DNA of 64,000 bases. Origin: Chengkuizengella sediminis. GTDB lineage: Bacteria > Bacillota > Bacilli > Paenibacillales > KCTC-33759. Position numbers and translations under genes: made by a program. Below the pieces are notes generated by a model. It had not been told where the DNA came from. It saw only the letters and a list, made by a program, of their open reading frames with translations, and searched no databases. Where the stretch lies: the NCBI RefSeq assembly GCF_010078385.1, contig NZ_SIJC01000003.1, forward strand, positions 1 through 64,000. Direction: 5' to 3'. Shown one piece after another: positions 25,211-33,721 of this stretch; position 1 is the stretch's first letter; each line of letters starts with the position of its first letter.

Positions 25211-25648
25211 CTATGTTTCACTAATCGTATCTAACAGTTCATATCCAGTGAATGTGAATGGAAGTTCTTCTTCCACAATTGCACCCACTTCATAGTTAAT
25301 CAGTGGAATATTGTCAAACTGTACACCTTTCAGACGTACACGATATGCACCGAATGATTCAGGGTCTTTTAATGCGAGAATGAGTTCTGTCACAAATACA
25401 CCACTGCGATCATCAGCGATTTTCCCAATTTTCTCAATAAATTCTGTGGTTACTTTATAACCAGTCATGGTTCCACTTCCACTAAGTCCTGTTACTTTAT
25501 GAGCAATCCAACGTGTTCCTGCGCGTTGAATTTCTTCCTTATTCAATTCCACTGTTGCTTCAGCACTCTTCATGTTTGTTAACCATTCACCATCATGCCA
25601 TACTTCTCCAAAAGTACCGTTAATCGTACGAGTTGCATCTAATGCCAT
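25211..25648 (-). CDS. Tail tube protein (XkdM-like)
   Basis: This 145-residue beta-rich protein fits XkdM-type inner tube subunits: MALDATRTINGTFGEVWHDG, ATVELNKEEIQRAG, GSGTMTGYKVT, and a C-terminal EEELPFTFTGYELLD. The length is close to the diffocin-type tube (about 142 residues, from memory). It is located directly after the sheath gene, as in all contractile tails. These subunits stack as hexamers to form the rigid tube that pierces the target cell. Confidence 0.9.
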   Translation of the reverse strand: MALDATRTINGTFGEVWHDGEWLTNMKSAEATVELNKEEIQRAGTRWIAHKVTGLSGSGTMTGYKVTTEFIEKIGKIADDRSGVFVTELILALKDPESFGAYRVRLKGVQFDNIPLINYEVGAIVEEELPFTFTGYELLDTISET

Positions 25649-25680
25649 CTATAATCACCTTCACTTTCTTCTTATTCATT

Positions 25681-26709
25681 TTAAATGTTGATATTCAAGA
25701 AAATACGTTCCATAGAATCTAGCTCTCTATAGCTAATACGTAAGAAAACTGAATCACCTGCAGAAACACGATCTGGATCAAGCTCTACTAAAATGTCCGT
25801 TAATACATTAGAGTTTTCTAATGTTTCAAGATACGCCTTAATCGCTGAAATAAGTGCTTTCTGACCATCTTCATTGTTATCTAATTTACCAATATAAGAG
25901 TCAGCTGCAGTCTTTGCGATATCTGTTGCTACTGCTTGTCTTGCACCAATGGCTCTGATTTTACTTCCTAATGAAGTAATCCCCTGTTCAATTTTCACTT
26001 TATCTCCATCATGAACAAGAACGAGTGCACCATTTTCTAAAGCCGTTTTTACATCTGAATTTTTGTAACGAACATTCACATCATCCACGAACACTTGCGA
26101 ATAAGTAATCGATTTATTAATGGCCGTTCCTGCAATAAGACCCGCAATATAAGGAGCAAATTGAGCTGATGTATATTCGCTATCCTCTTTTTTCACTCCG
26201 TTAATAAGGTGAACAATATAATCATCTCCATACTGCCTGGATACTGGAACAGTCGAATCATCACTGCGTCCTAATACTGCCAAGAAGTGTTTTCCTTCTT
26301 CTCTATTGCTTTCCACCCATGTTTGAATATTTGTCTGCTGTGTTGCATCTGCTTCACCATCGAATACAAACACATTAAATGGATAGGTATCCAGAACATC
26401 ACGCATCGTAGCATAATCTGCTTCTTGTGGTGAATCTGGCATCGTGTAAACGAGTACCTCTTTTGCTCCACCTTGCAGAGCTAACTGAATGGATTGCACT
26501 CCTTCAGAATCAAATAATGGGTATGCTTCACTTTCTTTTTCTATAGAATATACTTTCCCAGTTTCTGCTGAACCACTGTAAGTTAATAGTGGGATCGCTA
26601 CTGTTCCACGATTCCCCCCTTGAATTTGTGCTACTGCTGATTCTACAAAGTTTAAATATAATCCTGGTTGATTTGGTAAAGAGATTGGACTCCAAGTTCC
26701 TCCTGCCAT
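25681..26709 (-). CDS. Contractile tail sheath protein (XkdK-like)
   Basis: This 342-residue protein has an N-terminal LPNQPGLYLNFVESA loop region and a core with YPFNVFVFDGE, AQFAPYIAGLIAGTAINKSI and NGALVLVHDGDKVKIEQGI. The conserved C-terminal domain carries TAADSYIGKLDNNEDGQKAL and SYRELDSMERIFLNINI, typical of sheath subunits, including the C-terminal strand that links neighbours. It is markedly shorter than PBSX XkdK (about 466 residues) and close to the minimal sheaths of diffocin-type particles, lacking large surface insertions. Its presence marks the particle as a contractile (R-type) tail. Confidence 0.9.
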   Translation of the reverse strand: MAGGTWSPISLPNQPGLYLNFVESAVAQIQGGNRGTVAIPLLTYSGSAETGKVYSIEKESEAYPLFDSEGVQSIQLALQGGAKEVLVYTMPDSPQEADYATMRDVLDTYPFNVFVFDGEADATQQTNIQTWVESNREEGKHFLAVLGRSDDSTVPVSRQYGDDYIVHLINGVKKEDSEYTSAQFAPYIAGLIAGTAINKSITYSQVFVDDVNVRYKNSDVKTALENGALVLVHDGDKVKIEQGITSLGSKIRAIGARQAVATDIAKTAADSYIGKLDNNEDGQKALISAIKAYLETLENSNVLTDILVELDPDRVSAGDSVFLRISYRELDSMERIFLNINI

Positions 26710-26710
26710 C

Positions 26711-27190
26711 TCACATTCCTCCCTTATTTAATTGTCTATACGTATTGTGGATGTTACTCATCTTCTCAAAGGTTTTCTGTGGTAAAGAAATCGTCTCTGT
26801 TACAGTTAACACTCCAGTACATGATATATTTTCTCCTACAAGTGCAGGAGTGGTAAATGTAAATGATTCCACATGTATAGACTTCTGCTCTTCCGAATTT
26901 GAAAGAAATCTTTCTTCATATAATGCATTGCTTAATCGATCTACTTGTTCTAGAGTTTTCTCTGCAGATACATCTACATACTCTAGTTCAAATTGACATT
27001 GCTTAACATACTGATAAGGTGTTTGAAACCTTCGAGAATCCTCTTTGTGACGAATAATCATTGTCTCTGGATCTACTTCCTGAGCAAGTTTATGCCTCTC
27101 CACCTTTCTAGTAGGGGAGATAGTAAGCAAAAAACGCTCAATAATTTCAAAATATTCAATTATTAACACATTCTCATCCCCTGTGGGCAA
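26711..27190 (-). CDS. Tail terminator / tail completion protein (DUF6838-like)
   Basis: This protein of about 159 residues, directly upstream of the sheath gene, occupies the position of the tail terminator in contractile clusters. The text SRRFQTPYQYVKQCQFELEY and SAEKTLEQVDRLSNALYEER is consistent with such proteins, which cap the tube and fix its length. The first start in frame is TTG 27190, but GTG at 27169 has a better placed AGGGGATGAG, so the product may have 152 residues. The stop adjoins the sheath start with 1 bp between them. Confidence 0.65.
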   Translation of the reverse strand: MPTGDENVLIIEYFEIIERFLLTISPTRKVERHKLAQEVDPETMIIRHKEDSRRFQTPYQYVKQCQFELEYVDVSAEKTLEQVDRLSNALYEERFLSNSEEQKSIHVESFTFTTPALVGENISCTGVLTVTETISLPQKTFEKMSNIHNTYRQLNKGGM

Positions 27191-27630
27191 TAACCTTACC
27201 CCAACTCTTCATTCCTAGTTTTTCAATCTAAGATCTTGTTCCTGTTCCTATTCTTTTTTTACGACTCATTGCCAATGTAAATTACACGGTTACTCCTTCC
27301 TCATATTTTCACCTCCATCTACACAAAGCCAATAAAAAAAAGATCCCATCATATACTTGGCATCATCATTTTCGTGAAGCATTATTACTTGAAGTCTTTA
27401 TAAGTAATGATGCTTATCATGAAATTTTTAAAACCGAGTAATGGAACCTTTTCTTTTTGTAATCATGATTCTAAAATGTAATTACTTTGGCATAAAGAGA
27501 GAGTTTGAACCGAGGAAAAATATACCCCCTTTTATTTATTTTTTTATATAAATCGCTCAACTAGAGCGGTATATAGGTACATTCGAGTCTATAAAAACAG
27601 GAGAACTGTGGAAGTGGTTGAAAAGTTCTG
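27191..27630. other. Putative regulatory region of the tailocin late operon
   Basis: This 440-bp gap separates the two regulator-type genes from the structural operon. It holds a terminator-like hairpin near 27553-27577 (minus strand CCGCTC TAGTT GAGCG, then T-rich DNA) and an imperfect dyad near 27379-27417 (AAGCATTATTACTT with AAGTAATGATGCTT). The late promoter should lie between them. A tiny minus-strand frame (MSRKKRIGTGTRS, around 27230-27270) was seen but is not supported. Confidence 0.45.
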
Positions 27631-28188
27631 TCATTCATATTGAATATTTTCCTTATCTTTAAGTAAGTACTGTTTGATTGGACTTGGATTAGAAAAGTCA
27701 TAGTAAAGAACGTTGGTTTTGCGTAATCGTTCCTGATCATTTTTCTCTCGAATCCACTCTTCTTTAGCAGTTCGTTTCCTACGTACAGGAGGATTGCATT
27801 TCGTATAATTGACATCCATCTCTTCAGCTAGAGTAATATTGTATTCACGTTGTTGTCGTAAATGAAACTGCCAACTGCTCATTATCGGATAATCTTCACG
27901 TTGTACCTTATAGGGATTAACATCTGTTAATTCCTCATATAGAATTAAATCAGCTAATTGTTGCAGCAAATGAGGGCTTAGGGAGTGCGAATCGTTTATT
28001 TCATGATGGTATGTCTCTATTATAGCTTCAATGCATCGTATCCTCTCTTCTCTCAATTGAACTTCATAACATGTATGATTAAATGTAAAGCTTTTCCCTT
28101 CTTTTAGACACCCTTTTAGCATGTCCACCATCTTGTCCAATTCATCCTTAATAGCTTTCAACGACATCACCCTCCCATCCATGTTCAC
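27631..28188 (-). CDS. Uncharacterised protein in the tailocin regulatory module
   Basis: This protein of up to 185 residues overlaps the end of the sigma-like gene by 41 bp. It is strongly charged and helical, with no membrane segment: a basic region (RRKRTAKEEWIREKNDQER, about 138-156) and a tyrosine-rich tail (LYYDFSNPSPIKQYLLKDKE). The first ATG is at 28188. A GGGAGG about 21 bases downstream points to an alternative TTG or ATG a few codons later, so the exact start is unsure. Co-transcription with the sigma-like activator suggests a regulatory role, for example as a partner or anti-activator. I do not recognise the family. Confidence 0.55.
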   Translation of the reverse strand: MNMDGRVMSLKAIKDELDKMVDMLKGCLKEGKSFTFNHTCYEVQLREERIRCIEAIIETYHHEINDSHSLSPHLLQQLADLILYEELTDVNPYKVQREDYPIMSSWQFHLRQQREYNITLAEEMDVNYTKCNPPVRRKRTAKEEWIREKNDQERLRKTNVLYYDFSNPSPIKQYLLKDKENIQYE

Positions 28189-28675
28189 ATGAATTATGAT
28201 CTGAGCAAATCTTAATCTCTACTTCGTTATAATTCCAACCCTTATACACTTGAGTAATCTTTGTTAGAGCACCTTGAAGATGAGAACTTACTTGCTTCTG
28301 TGATATTCCGAGAATTTCACTTGCTTGTTGTTGAGGAAACTGTCGGTATCCATATACTAAAATGAACGTTTGAGTTTGTCTTTTTGTTAAATCTGCTTGT
28401 TCAATCGCCGTATTCAAATCGAGTAAAATGTCGCTTGCTCTTGTATCCCCTTTATATCGCCGATTAGAAATAATAAATCGATCTTTTAATAATCTTCTTA
28501 CACCTTTAATATCATCTAGCGAATAACTGACACGAAATTGTTTGTTATTACTAATCTTTTTTCCTTCTTCTATCTCTTTCATTAATTGTATTGTCATTTT
28601 TCTCATTTCCTCCCATTCTTGTCGCACATATTTTGTTTCGTTTATATACCGGACATTGATCATTTCGTTATGCAT
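28148..28675 (-). CDS. Sigma-70 region-4-like regulator (Xpf-like late activator)
   Basis: This 175-residue protein has a C-terminal sigma-region-4-type helix-turn-helix (residues about 95-145: LTKRQTQTFILVYGYRQFPQ, SEILGISQKQVSSHL, GALTKI). The N-terminal half is helical and charged. Proteins of this size and layout (for example Xpf of PBSX) act as sigma-like activators of late tail genes. It is at the promoter-distal edge of the tail cluster with the same orientation, so it probably turns on the structural operon. No LexA/CI-type repressor was found nearby, so how damage or stress signals reach it is unknown. Confidence 0.7.
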   Translation of the reverse strand: MHNEMINVRYINETKYVRQEWEEMRKMTIQLMKEIEEGKKISNNKQFRVSYSLDDIKGVRRLLKDRFIISNRRYKGDTRASDILLDLNTAIEQADLTKRQTQTFILVYGYRQFPQQQASEILGISQKQVSSHLQGALTKITQVYKGWNYNEVEIKICSDHNSCEHGWEGDVVESY

Positions 28676-28757
28676 TGCTACAAATAACTAAATAAGTTGC
28701 AATACCTAAAGGTGATGGATTCTGCCAAGTATATATTGAGTAACAGGGGCAAATCTA

Positions 28758-28906
28758 ATGGAAATGAGTCGATCAAATATAGGAACATTTGTTCTTATTA
28801 TAAGTGCATTATTTTGTTTCGTCAACACATAAAGTAGAAATAGATGGAAAAGATGGTAAAACATATCGCTCTGATGTATCTACCAAAGTAAAAAAACTTA
28901 AGAGGG
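28758..28906 (+). pseudogene. Frameshifted small secreted-protein gene (remnant)
   Basis: ATG 28758 follows a weak AGGGGC. It opens MEMSRSNIGTFVLIISALFC, a good signal peptide, and stops 24 codons in. The adjacent frame continues from the same place with THKVEIDGKDGKTYRSDVST and then KV. One base change near 28820 would join signal peptide and mature part. The second frame runs into a terminator hairpin. The function is unknown. Confidence 0.35.
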
Positions 28907-28929
28907 TGATTTTTTCCCCTCTTAAGTTT
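28895..28929. terminator. Bidirectional terminator
   Basis: AAACTTAAGAGGG pairs with CCCCTCTTAAGTTT around a T-rich loop. It lies about 85 bp downstream of the isochorismatase-family gene (minus) and after the broken small gene (plus). Confidence 0.65.
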
Positions 28930-29013
28930 CAAACTATTGAAAATTAGTATTTTTTGATTTTTGTTTGGGAGTATTCCATTACTCCCAGTTTCCAAACGCT
29001 TAAATGATTTATT

Positions 29014-29646
29014 TTATTTGTTTTTTTGACCTTCTCCATATGCAGTTCCATAGCTTTCTATAAGAAGACCATAATTCGGCACTAATTCTGCATAAAGGGA
29101 AGCAAACTCTTCTGCATCTGATCGATTCCAAGTTCTCTGAACCTCAGCAACTACGGAAACCGTATCAACTGGAACAGCCCCAGCTTGAACCATACGAGCC
29201 ATTGTAATGTCAGTTGACATATTACTTATTGTACCTGATGCGTCTAAAATATCATACACTGCATACCCTTCTGCTAAGGCACTTAAGGTTGGAAATGCCA
29301 TACAAACATTTGTCCATGTACCAGCCATTATAAGTGTTTTCCTACCAGTTTCCTCCACAGCCTTCACAAAATTAGGGTTATCCCATGCATTGATCTCTCC
29401 GTTACGTGGTACATAAGTAGCATTAAGCATATTACTAACCTCTGGGATAAGAGGTCCATTCGGTCCTTCAGGAACTGAGGCTGTCGTGATAACGGGTATA
29501 TCTGCGATTTGAGCTAACTTGGTAAGAGCTTTTACATTTCTCCTTAGTGTTGGAACATCTAAATCCTTGACCGTTTGGAATAAACCACTCTGATGGTCAA
29601 TAAGAAGTAATACCGCATCATTTGGATCAATAAAGATTGTCTTCAT
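29014..29646 (-). CDS. YcaC-like isochorismatase-superfamily hydrolase
   Basis: This 210-residue cytosolic cysteine hydrolase has Asp17 in [22 protein letters not shown], and Cys115 in [10 protein letters not shown]. This layout resembles E. coli YcaC as I remember it (LLVDHQAGL, INAWDN, EVCVAF). The usual catalytic lysine position falls in the V-P-R-N-G-E segment and appears as arginine, as in YcaC itself. The natural substrate of the family is unsettled. The gene has its own consensus promoter with an overlapping inverted repeat (29680-29722), so it is probably repressed until a signal is sensed. Confidence 0.85.
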   Translation of the reverse strand: MKTIFIDPNDAVLLLIDHQSGLFQTVKDLDVPTLRRNVKALTKLAQIADIPVITTASVPEGPNGPLIPEVSNMLNATYVPRNGEINAWDNPNFVKAVEETGRKTLIMAGTWTNVCMAFPTLSALAEGYAVYDILDASGTISNMSTDITMARMVQAGAVPVDTVSVVAEVQRTWNRSDAEEFASLYAELVPNYGLLIESYGTAYGEGQKNK

Positions 29647-29679
29647 GTGAATTCTCCTCCTAAAATACTTTTATTTTGT

Positions 29680-29722
29680 ATAATTATCTCGAATTAAAAT
29701 ATCTTTAATTCAAGATAATTAT
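29680..29722. promoter_or_regulatory. 19-bp inverted repeat operator in front of the YcaC-like gene
   Basis: The left arm ATAATTATCTCGAATTAAA and right arm TTTAATTCAAGATAATTAT match at 18 of 19 positions around a 5-base spacer. The cores ATCTCGAATT and AATTCAAGAT resemble operators of MarR-type quinone sensors such as MhqR (TATCTCGAATTCGAGATA, from memory). The right arm covers the -10 element of the promoter, so binding would block transcription. Confidence 0.6.
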
Positions 29723-29746
29723 ATGATTACATTTCTCTAATGTCAA
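29718..29746 (-). promoter_or_regulatory. Consensus sigma-A promoter of the YcaC-like gene
   Basis: On the minus strand TTGACA (29746-29741), a 17-base spacer and TATAAT (29723-29718): an exact consensus match, about 70 bp upstream of the gene start at 29646. Confidence 0.8.
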
Positions 29747-29862
29747 CTTAAATTTCCCACAGTTAACAATATTCGGAAATTCAGAACTTAATTAAAGATC
29801 AAACCTTATAATTTCAGTCCATACCCATAAGTGAAGTTCACTTATGGGACTAAACATATATT

Positions 29863-30378
29863 CTAATTTATTTTATAACGAAGTACTCCTTCATGACTGT
29901 TTTCTGTACCATAATCAATGTAAAACCTATAGTCATTCTCTAAAACATAAGTTATTAGATAAGAATCATCTTCACCATCTAAACCTTCAAAAGGTTTTCC
30001 TCCTAATATTTCTTTTATCTGAGTAGGTGTCATATGAATATCTACATCAATGACTCTTACTAAATCCTCTGAATCAAAATAAAATGTACAGCCATTATAT
30101 TTATAATATGTAGCATGCATTTCTCCAATAGTATCAGGCATTCCATGCGTCTTTAATATTTCTTGCTTAGACATACCTATTGAAACATCTACTCCTGGTA
30201 ATTGACCTGATTTTGACTGATCTAAAAGGTTGGAATCTATAGTCAAATTACAACTAAGCTCAGAGAAAAATTTATATTTATTCATTTCTAATTGATCGAT
30301 ACGATCTAAATCTGTATATCCTGATAAGATTAGTATGTAAAGAAAAAAGGAGAGCATAGATCCTGATCTTGCTATCAT
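29863..30378 (-). CDS. Membrane-anchored protein with DUF4309/YjgB-like domain
   Basis: This protein of about 171 residues best starts at ATG 30378 (after GGGGTG), not at the first in-frame codon at 30399. The N-terminus is a hydrophobic signal/anchor (SMLSFFLYILILSGYT). The C-terminal domain begins GQLPGVDVSIGMSKQEILKT and continues YYKYNGCTFYFDSEDLVRVI and IKEILGGKPFEGLDG, similar in rhythm to DUF4309 (B. subtilis YjgB) domains, which are extracytoplasmic and of unknown role. Expression context is not informative. Confidence 0.5.
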   Translation of the reverse strand: MIARSGSMLSFFLYILILSGYTDLDRIDQLEMNKYKFFSELSCNLTIDSNLLDQSKSGQLPGVDVSIGMSKQEILKTHGMPDTIGEMHATYYKYNGCTFYFDSEDLVRVIDVDIHMTPTQIKEILGGKPFEGLDGEDDSYLITYVLENDYRFYIDYGTENSHEGVLRYKIN

Positions 30379-30534
30379 AACATTCACCCCAAATACCAAA
30401 ATATTTTTTCAAACTTAATTTATTCTTTTTACTTTGTACAAGTCTATGAAAGGTAGGGGGGAAACATGTTTAAAAATAGAGCTAAAGGAAAAAATAATAG
30501 ATAAGTATAAGGAGGATGGATCAATCTCTCTATT

Positions 30535-30720
30535 TTGAGTACTTTGAAAAGCTATCTTCAAGCAAAAGAAAAAATGAGTCGAAATGAAAAAGAAGTCCAA
30601 TTTACGATTGAAATTTTAAACCTCATTGAAAATCAAACTAAGGAATTTAAAAAAGATCCGAGTATTGGAGGGGATATTTCTCCAATGCTGGATCTTCTGG
30701 GTAAATGCTTTAGAGCATAA
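30535..30720 (+). CDS. Small hypothetical protein
   Basis: This frame of 61 residues starts at TTG 30535 and has a soluble, charged, helical composition (KEKMSRNEKEVQFTIEILNL, IENQTKEFKKD, then GDISPMLDLLGKCF). An AAGGAGG lies about 20 bases before the TTG, too far for it, so the true start is uncertain and could be a non-standard codon closer to the site. A clear terminator follows directly, which supports a real transcript. Confidence 0.4.
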   Translation: MSTLKSYLQAKEKMSRNEKEVQFTIEILNLIENQTKEFKKDPSIGGDISPMLDLLGKCFRA

Positions 30721-30755
30721 AACGCCCAATAAGCTAAAAGCTAATAGGCGTTTTT
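30719..30755 (+). terminator. Rho-independent terminator
   Basis: AAAACGCC and AGCT segments pair with AGCT and GGCGTTTTT, and the T-tract runs on to about 30755. It follows the small gene at 30535 immediately. Confidence 0.7.
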
Positions 30756-30929
30756 ATCGATTATATAAAGGCAAAGTTTCCTTAAATAGACTCTCTTTGA
30801 TTAAAGAAGGTCTATTTTTCACTAGATAATGAAAAAGCCTCCATTGTTTTTAAAATATACTCATCTTGTTTATGGTAATAAACGACATAACCTGTCGCAT
30901 GACAGCTTAAAACATTTCTATTTGAATTT

Positions 30930-31649
30930 TTAAAGTACTTTAAAATACAACTGATATGTGTTAACCAACGCATTAACTATTAACTTTACAAAATCATCAT
31001 TATCACCTGTTATATGAGCTTTATCTAGAACTGCATAGTATTGTGAACGTCCTTCCTTCTCAATAATGATAGGAGGATATCCATTTTTCATCAATTCAAG
31101 GTTTACCAATAACCTTGCTGTTCTCCCACTCCCATCAACAAAAGGGTGAATTTTCACAAATTCAATGTGTAAGATAGAGGCTGTTTCAATAGGATGCAGC
31201 TTCTGTGTGTCATACCACTTTTGTAATTCCTGCATTTGAATCGGAACATTTAATGCATCGGGAGGAATGTGTTTAGCCCCACTAATAATTACATTCTCTT
31301 TTCTATACACACCTGCATGCTCGTCATCAATTCCCTTTAAAATCAATCGGTGTATATTTTTCATTTGCCATTCTGATAATTTTTCATGATTTCGAACTAT
31401 TTCTTCAACTAGTAATATGGCCTTTTTGTGATTGATAACTTCTAAATGTTCTTTAATCGTTTTTCCACCAACGGTAATTCCCTCTAGAGCAACTTTTGTT
31501 TCAGATAATGTTAATGTGTTTCCTTCAATTGCATTAGAATGGAAAGTCCACTCGAGCATCAAATGATCTCTCAAGCTTTTCAATGTAGTAGCAGGTAATG
31601 GTCGTTTAGTATCCAATTTTCTTTTCATTTCATCTACTGCTTCAAACAT
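30930..31649 (-). CDS. Fic/DOC-family protein
   Basis: This protein of about 239 residues starts at ATG 31649 after GGGGTG. The Fic core HPFVDGSGRTARLLVN (His near residue 163) has serine where HPFxxGNGR has asparagine, a variant seen in some members. Upstream, FHSNAIEGNTLT near residue 40 is the inhibitory helix (S/T-x-x-x-E-G/N) of class II Fic proteins, so activity is self-restrained. Fic enzymes transfer AMP or other nucleotide groups to target hydroxyls. There is no adjacent antitoxin gene, as expected for an internally inhibited class. The target is unknown. Confidence 0.85.
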   Translation of the reverse strand: MFEAVDEMKRKLDTKRPLPATTLKSLRDHLMLEWTFHSNAIEGNTLTLSETKVALEGITVGGKTIKEHLEVINHKKAILLVEEIVRNHEKLSEWQMKNIHRLILKGIDDEHAGVYRKENVIISGAKHIPPDALNVPIQMQELQKWYDTQKLHPIETASILHIEFVKIHPFVDGSGRTARLLVNLELMKNGYPPIIIEKEGRSQYYAVLDKAHITGDNDDFVKLIVNALVNTYQLYFKVL

Positions 31650-31765
31650 TTGATTCACCCCGACCGATGATTATTACTTACCTTAAGTTACTTCTCTAGT
31701 GAGCAATTAAATCCTTTTTTAAAACCTTTTTGTTCATTTTCTTTATGAGGACTTAAACCTTTAAA

Positions 31766-33514
31766 TCAAATTAAATCCACCGTATAAGTCTCAGTTTTTT
31801 TGTTCATGTTTGTTTGAAAGGTTACTATAAGTAACGTACTGGATTCGGTATGAATGATCCCCTCATCAGTAAAGGCTTCATAATCAAATGGTAGAACCTC
31901 AAGCACAACATGTTTAAACATATCTTTTTCACTCATATTCAATTTGGCAAATGAATCAGATACAACTTCAGGTTTTTCAGCGATCCATTTCATGTAATGT
32001 GCATGCTGTTTTTTATCTAACGTTGGTTCCCACCAAATTTTACGTGGTTTATATTTATGGTTTAAAAAATAGTCTAGTTTCATCAGTCCTTCAATTACTT
32101 CTATACTTTTTGTGTTGCGATGTTTTAAAAATGACATTAACCTTGTAAATAAGTTTTCGAGCTGGTGACCAATTTTTTGCCAGCCTTGCTCTTCCCAATA
32201 ATCACCGAATTCTTGGAAAAAATCAAAAGCAGAATCAAATTCATGTTGAATTAAATATTCCAAAGTATGATCCATACGATGTGCATTCCAGTATTTTTCT
32301 AATACGTCCTCTACTCTTTTAATCCGAACGATGTCTGAAAACGACATAATATCATTTTCTAACATTTCATATGGAGCCCGATCCATATACTTGTATCCGT
32401 GTTTATGGGCTGTATTACGCATCCCTGTTCCACGAAGCATTTTTAAAAAACCTAACTGCAATTCCTCTGGTCTTAATTCAAAAACATCATTAAAGGTTTT
32501 TCGAAATGAGGTGTAATCTTCTTTCGGCAATCCTGCAATTAAATCTAAATGCTGATCTATTTTTTTACTTTCCTTAACCTTTGTTACTGTTCTTGAAAGT
32601 TTTTCAAAGTTTTGACGTCTTTGGATTAAATCGTTTGTTTCATCATTTGTTGACTGTACACCAATCTCAAAACGAAAGATGCCTTCAGGTGCATTTTCAG
32701 ATAAATAGTCAAGTACTTCTGGACGCATAATATCTGCAGTAATCTCAAACTGAAATACACACCCCTGATGATTTTCAATCAAAAACTCGAAAACCTCCAT
32801 CGCATAATCTCTTTTAATGTTAAATGTTCGGTCTACGAATTTGATTAATTTAGCACCCGATTCAATTAAAAATAACAAATCCGCCTTCGTTCTTTCCATA
32901 TCAAAATATCGTACACCAACCTCGATACTAGATAAACAAAATTGACAGCTGAAAGGACAACCTCTACTCGTTTCAAAATATACGATTCGATTAGTTATAT
33001 TTGGCAAATCTTCTTGAAATCGATATGGGGTTGGAATCTCATTTAAAATTAATTTAGGTCGTGGAGGATTGATGACAACTTCCTCTTCTTTTCGATATGC
33101 AACACCATACACAAAATGATATTTTTGCTCGTTTTGTATTTCTGTTAATAAATGATGAAAAGTCTCTTCCCCTTCTCCCATCACGATAAAATCAACCTCT
33201 GGAATCCGCTTCATCCAATAATCTGTATCATAAGAAACTTCAGGTCCGCCTAATACAATTTTAAGCTCCGGTTTTATTTTCTTTAACATTTCAATTACAG
33301 TAATCGTCTCTTCAATGTTCCATATATAACAGGAGAAACCAATCACATCGACGTCTTTTTGGTAAAGATCAGACACAATGTTCATGACCGGATCTTTAAT
33401 CGTAAATTCTGCCATCTGTATATCAAAATCTTTTTCACTAAATGCTTTTAAGTAACGTAATGCCAGACAAGTATGAATATATTTAGCATTTAATGTAGAT
33501 ACAGCCACTTTCAT
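31766..33514 (-). CDS. B12-binding-domain radical SAM protein (DUF4080-like)
   Basis: This 582-residue protein has an N-terminal cobalamin-binding Rossmann domain (residues about 1-140, with GFSCYIWNIEETI and VLGGPEVSYD), then a radical SAM core. The cluster motif is ETSRGCPFSCQFCLSS, and TADIMRPEVLDYL, FEIGVQST and LDLIAGLPKEDY mark the later strands. A C-terminal DUF4080-type region (about 400-582) follows. This layout occurs in uncharacterised Firmicute enzymes. The reaction is unknown, with methylation or rearrangement as the usual possibilities. It is monocistronic, with no pathway genes around it. Confidence 0.85.
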   Translation of the reverse strand: MKVAVSTLNAKYIHTCLALRYLKAFSEKDFDIQMAEFTIKDPVMNIVSDLYQKDVDVIGFSCYIWNIEETITVIEMLKKIKPELKIVLGGPEVSYDTDYWMKRIPEVDFIVMGEGEETFHHLLTEIQNEQKYHFVYGVAYRKEEEVVINPPRPKLILNEIPTPYRFQEDLPNITNRIVYFETSRGCPFSCQFCLSSIEVGVRYFDMERTKADLLFLIESGAKLIKFVDRTFNIKRDYAMEVFEFLIENHQGCVFQFEITADIMRPEVLDYLSENAPEGIFRFEIGVQSTNDETNDLIQRRQNFEKLSRTVTKVKESKKIDQHLDLIAGLPKEDYTSFRKTFNDVFELRPEELQLGFLKMLRGTGMRNTAHKHGYKYMDRAPYEMLENDIMSFSDIVRIKRVEDVLEKYWNAHRMDHTLEYLIQHEFDSAFDFFQEFGDYWEEQGWQKIGHQLENLFTRLMSFLKHRNTKSIEVIEGLMKLDYFLNHKYKPRKIWWEPTLDKKQHAHYMKWIAEKPEVVSDSFAKLNMSEKDMFKHVVLEVLPFDYEAFTDEGIIHTESSTLLIVTFQTNMNKKTETYTVDLI

Positions 33515-33654
33515 TTATATAAATACCCCAATTTCTATTCATTTTATTGCGTGCTTGTATTAATATTATTTTCGCCTAAAACATATGGTACCATTCTTTG
33601 AAACAAAAGCAATGATCTAGAACATTTTTACAAAGCAAAAGATGGAACGCGTAC

Positions 33655-33702
33655 TTGACATAAACGATTTACTCTGATAAATTTGAATGAACGTTCAATC
33701 AA
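33655..33702 (+). promoter_or_regulatory. Promoter and TetR operator of the tetR gene
   Basis: TTGACA (33655-33660), a 17-base spacer and TAAATT (33678-33683) form the promoter. Directly after it lies TTGAATGAACGTTCAATCAA (33683-33702), a near-perfect palindrome. The same core recurs at 34318-34337 before the oxidoreductase gene. This indicates autoregulation. Confidence 0.75.
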
Positions 33703-33721
33703 GAAAGGTGTAACACATTCA

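Larger units (their letters stand above)
28676..29013. other. Intergenic region with frameshifted small gene and terminator
   Basis: It contains the broken small secreted gene at 28758-28906 and a strong hairpin at 28895-28929. Nothing else was recognised. Confidence 0.4.

Noticed and set aside
13698..28675. Intact prophage
   Set aside because: No capsid, portal, terminase, integrase or replication genes lie in or beside the block; only tail, regulation and lysis functions are present.
33683..33721. Upstream TTG start of the TetR protein
   Set aside because: It would place the operator palindrome within the coding region and has no ribosome binding site; ATG 33722 is preferred.
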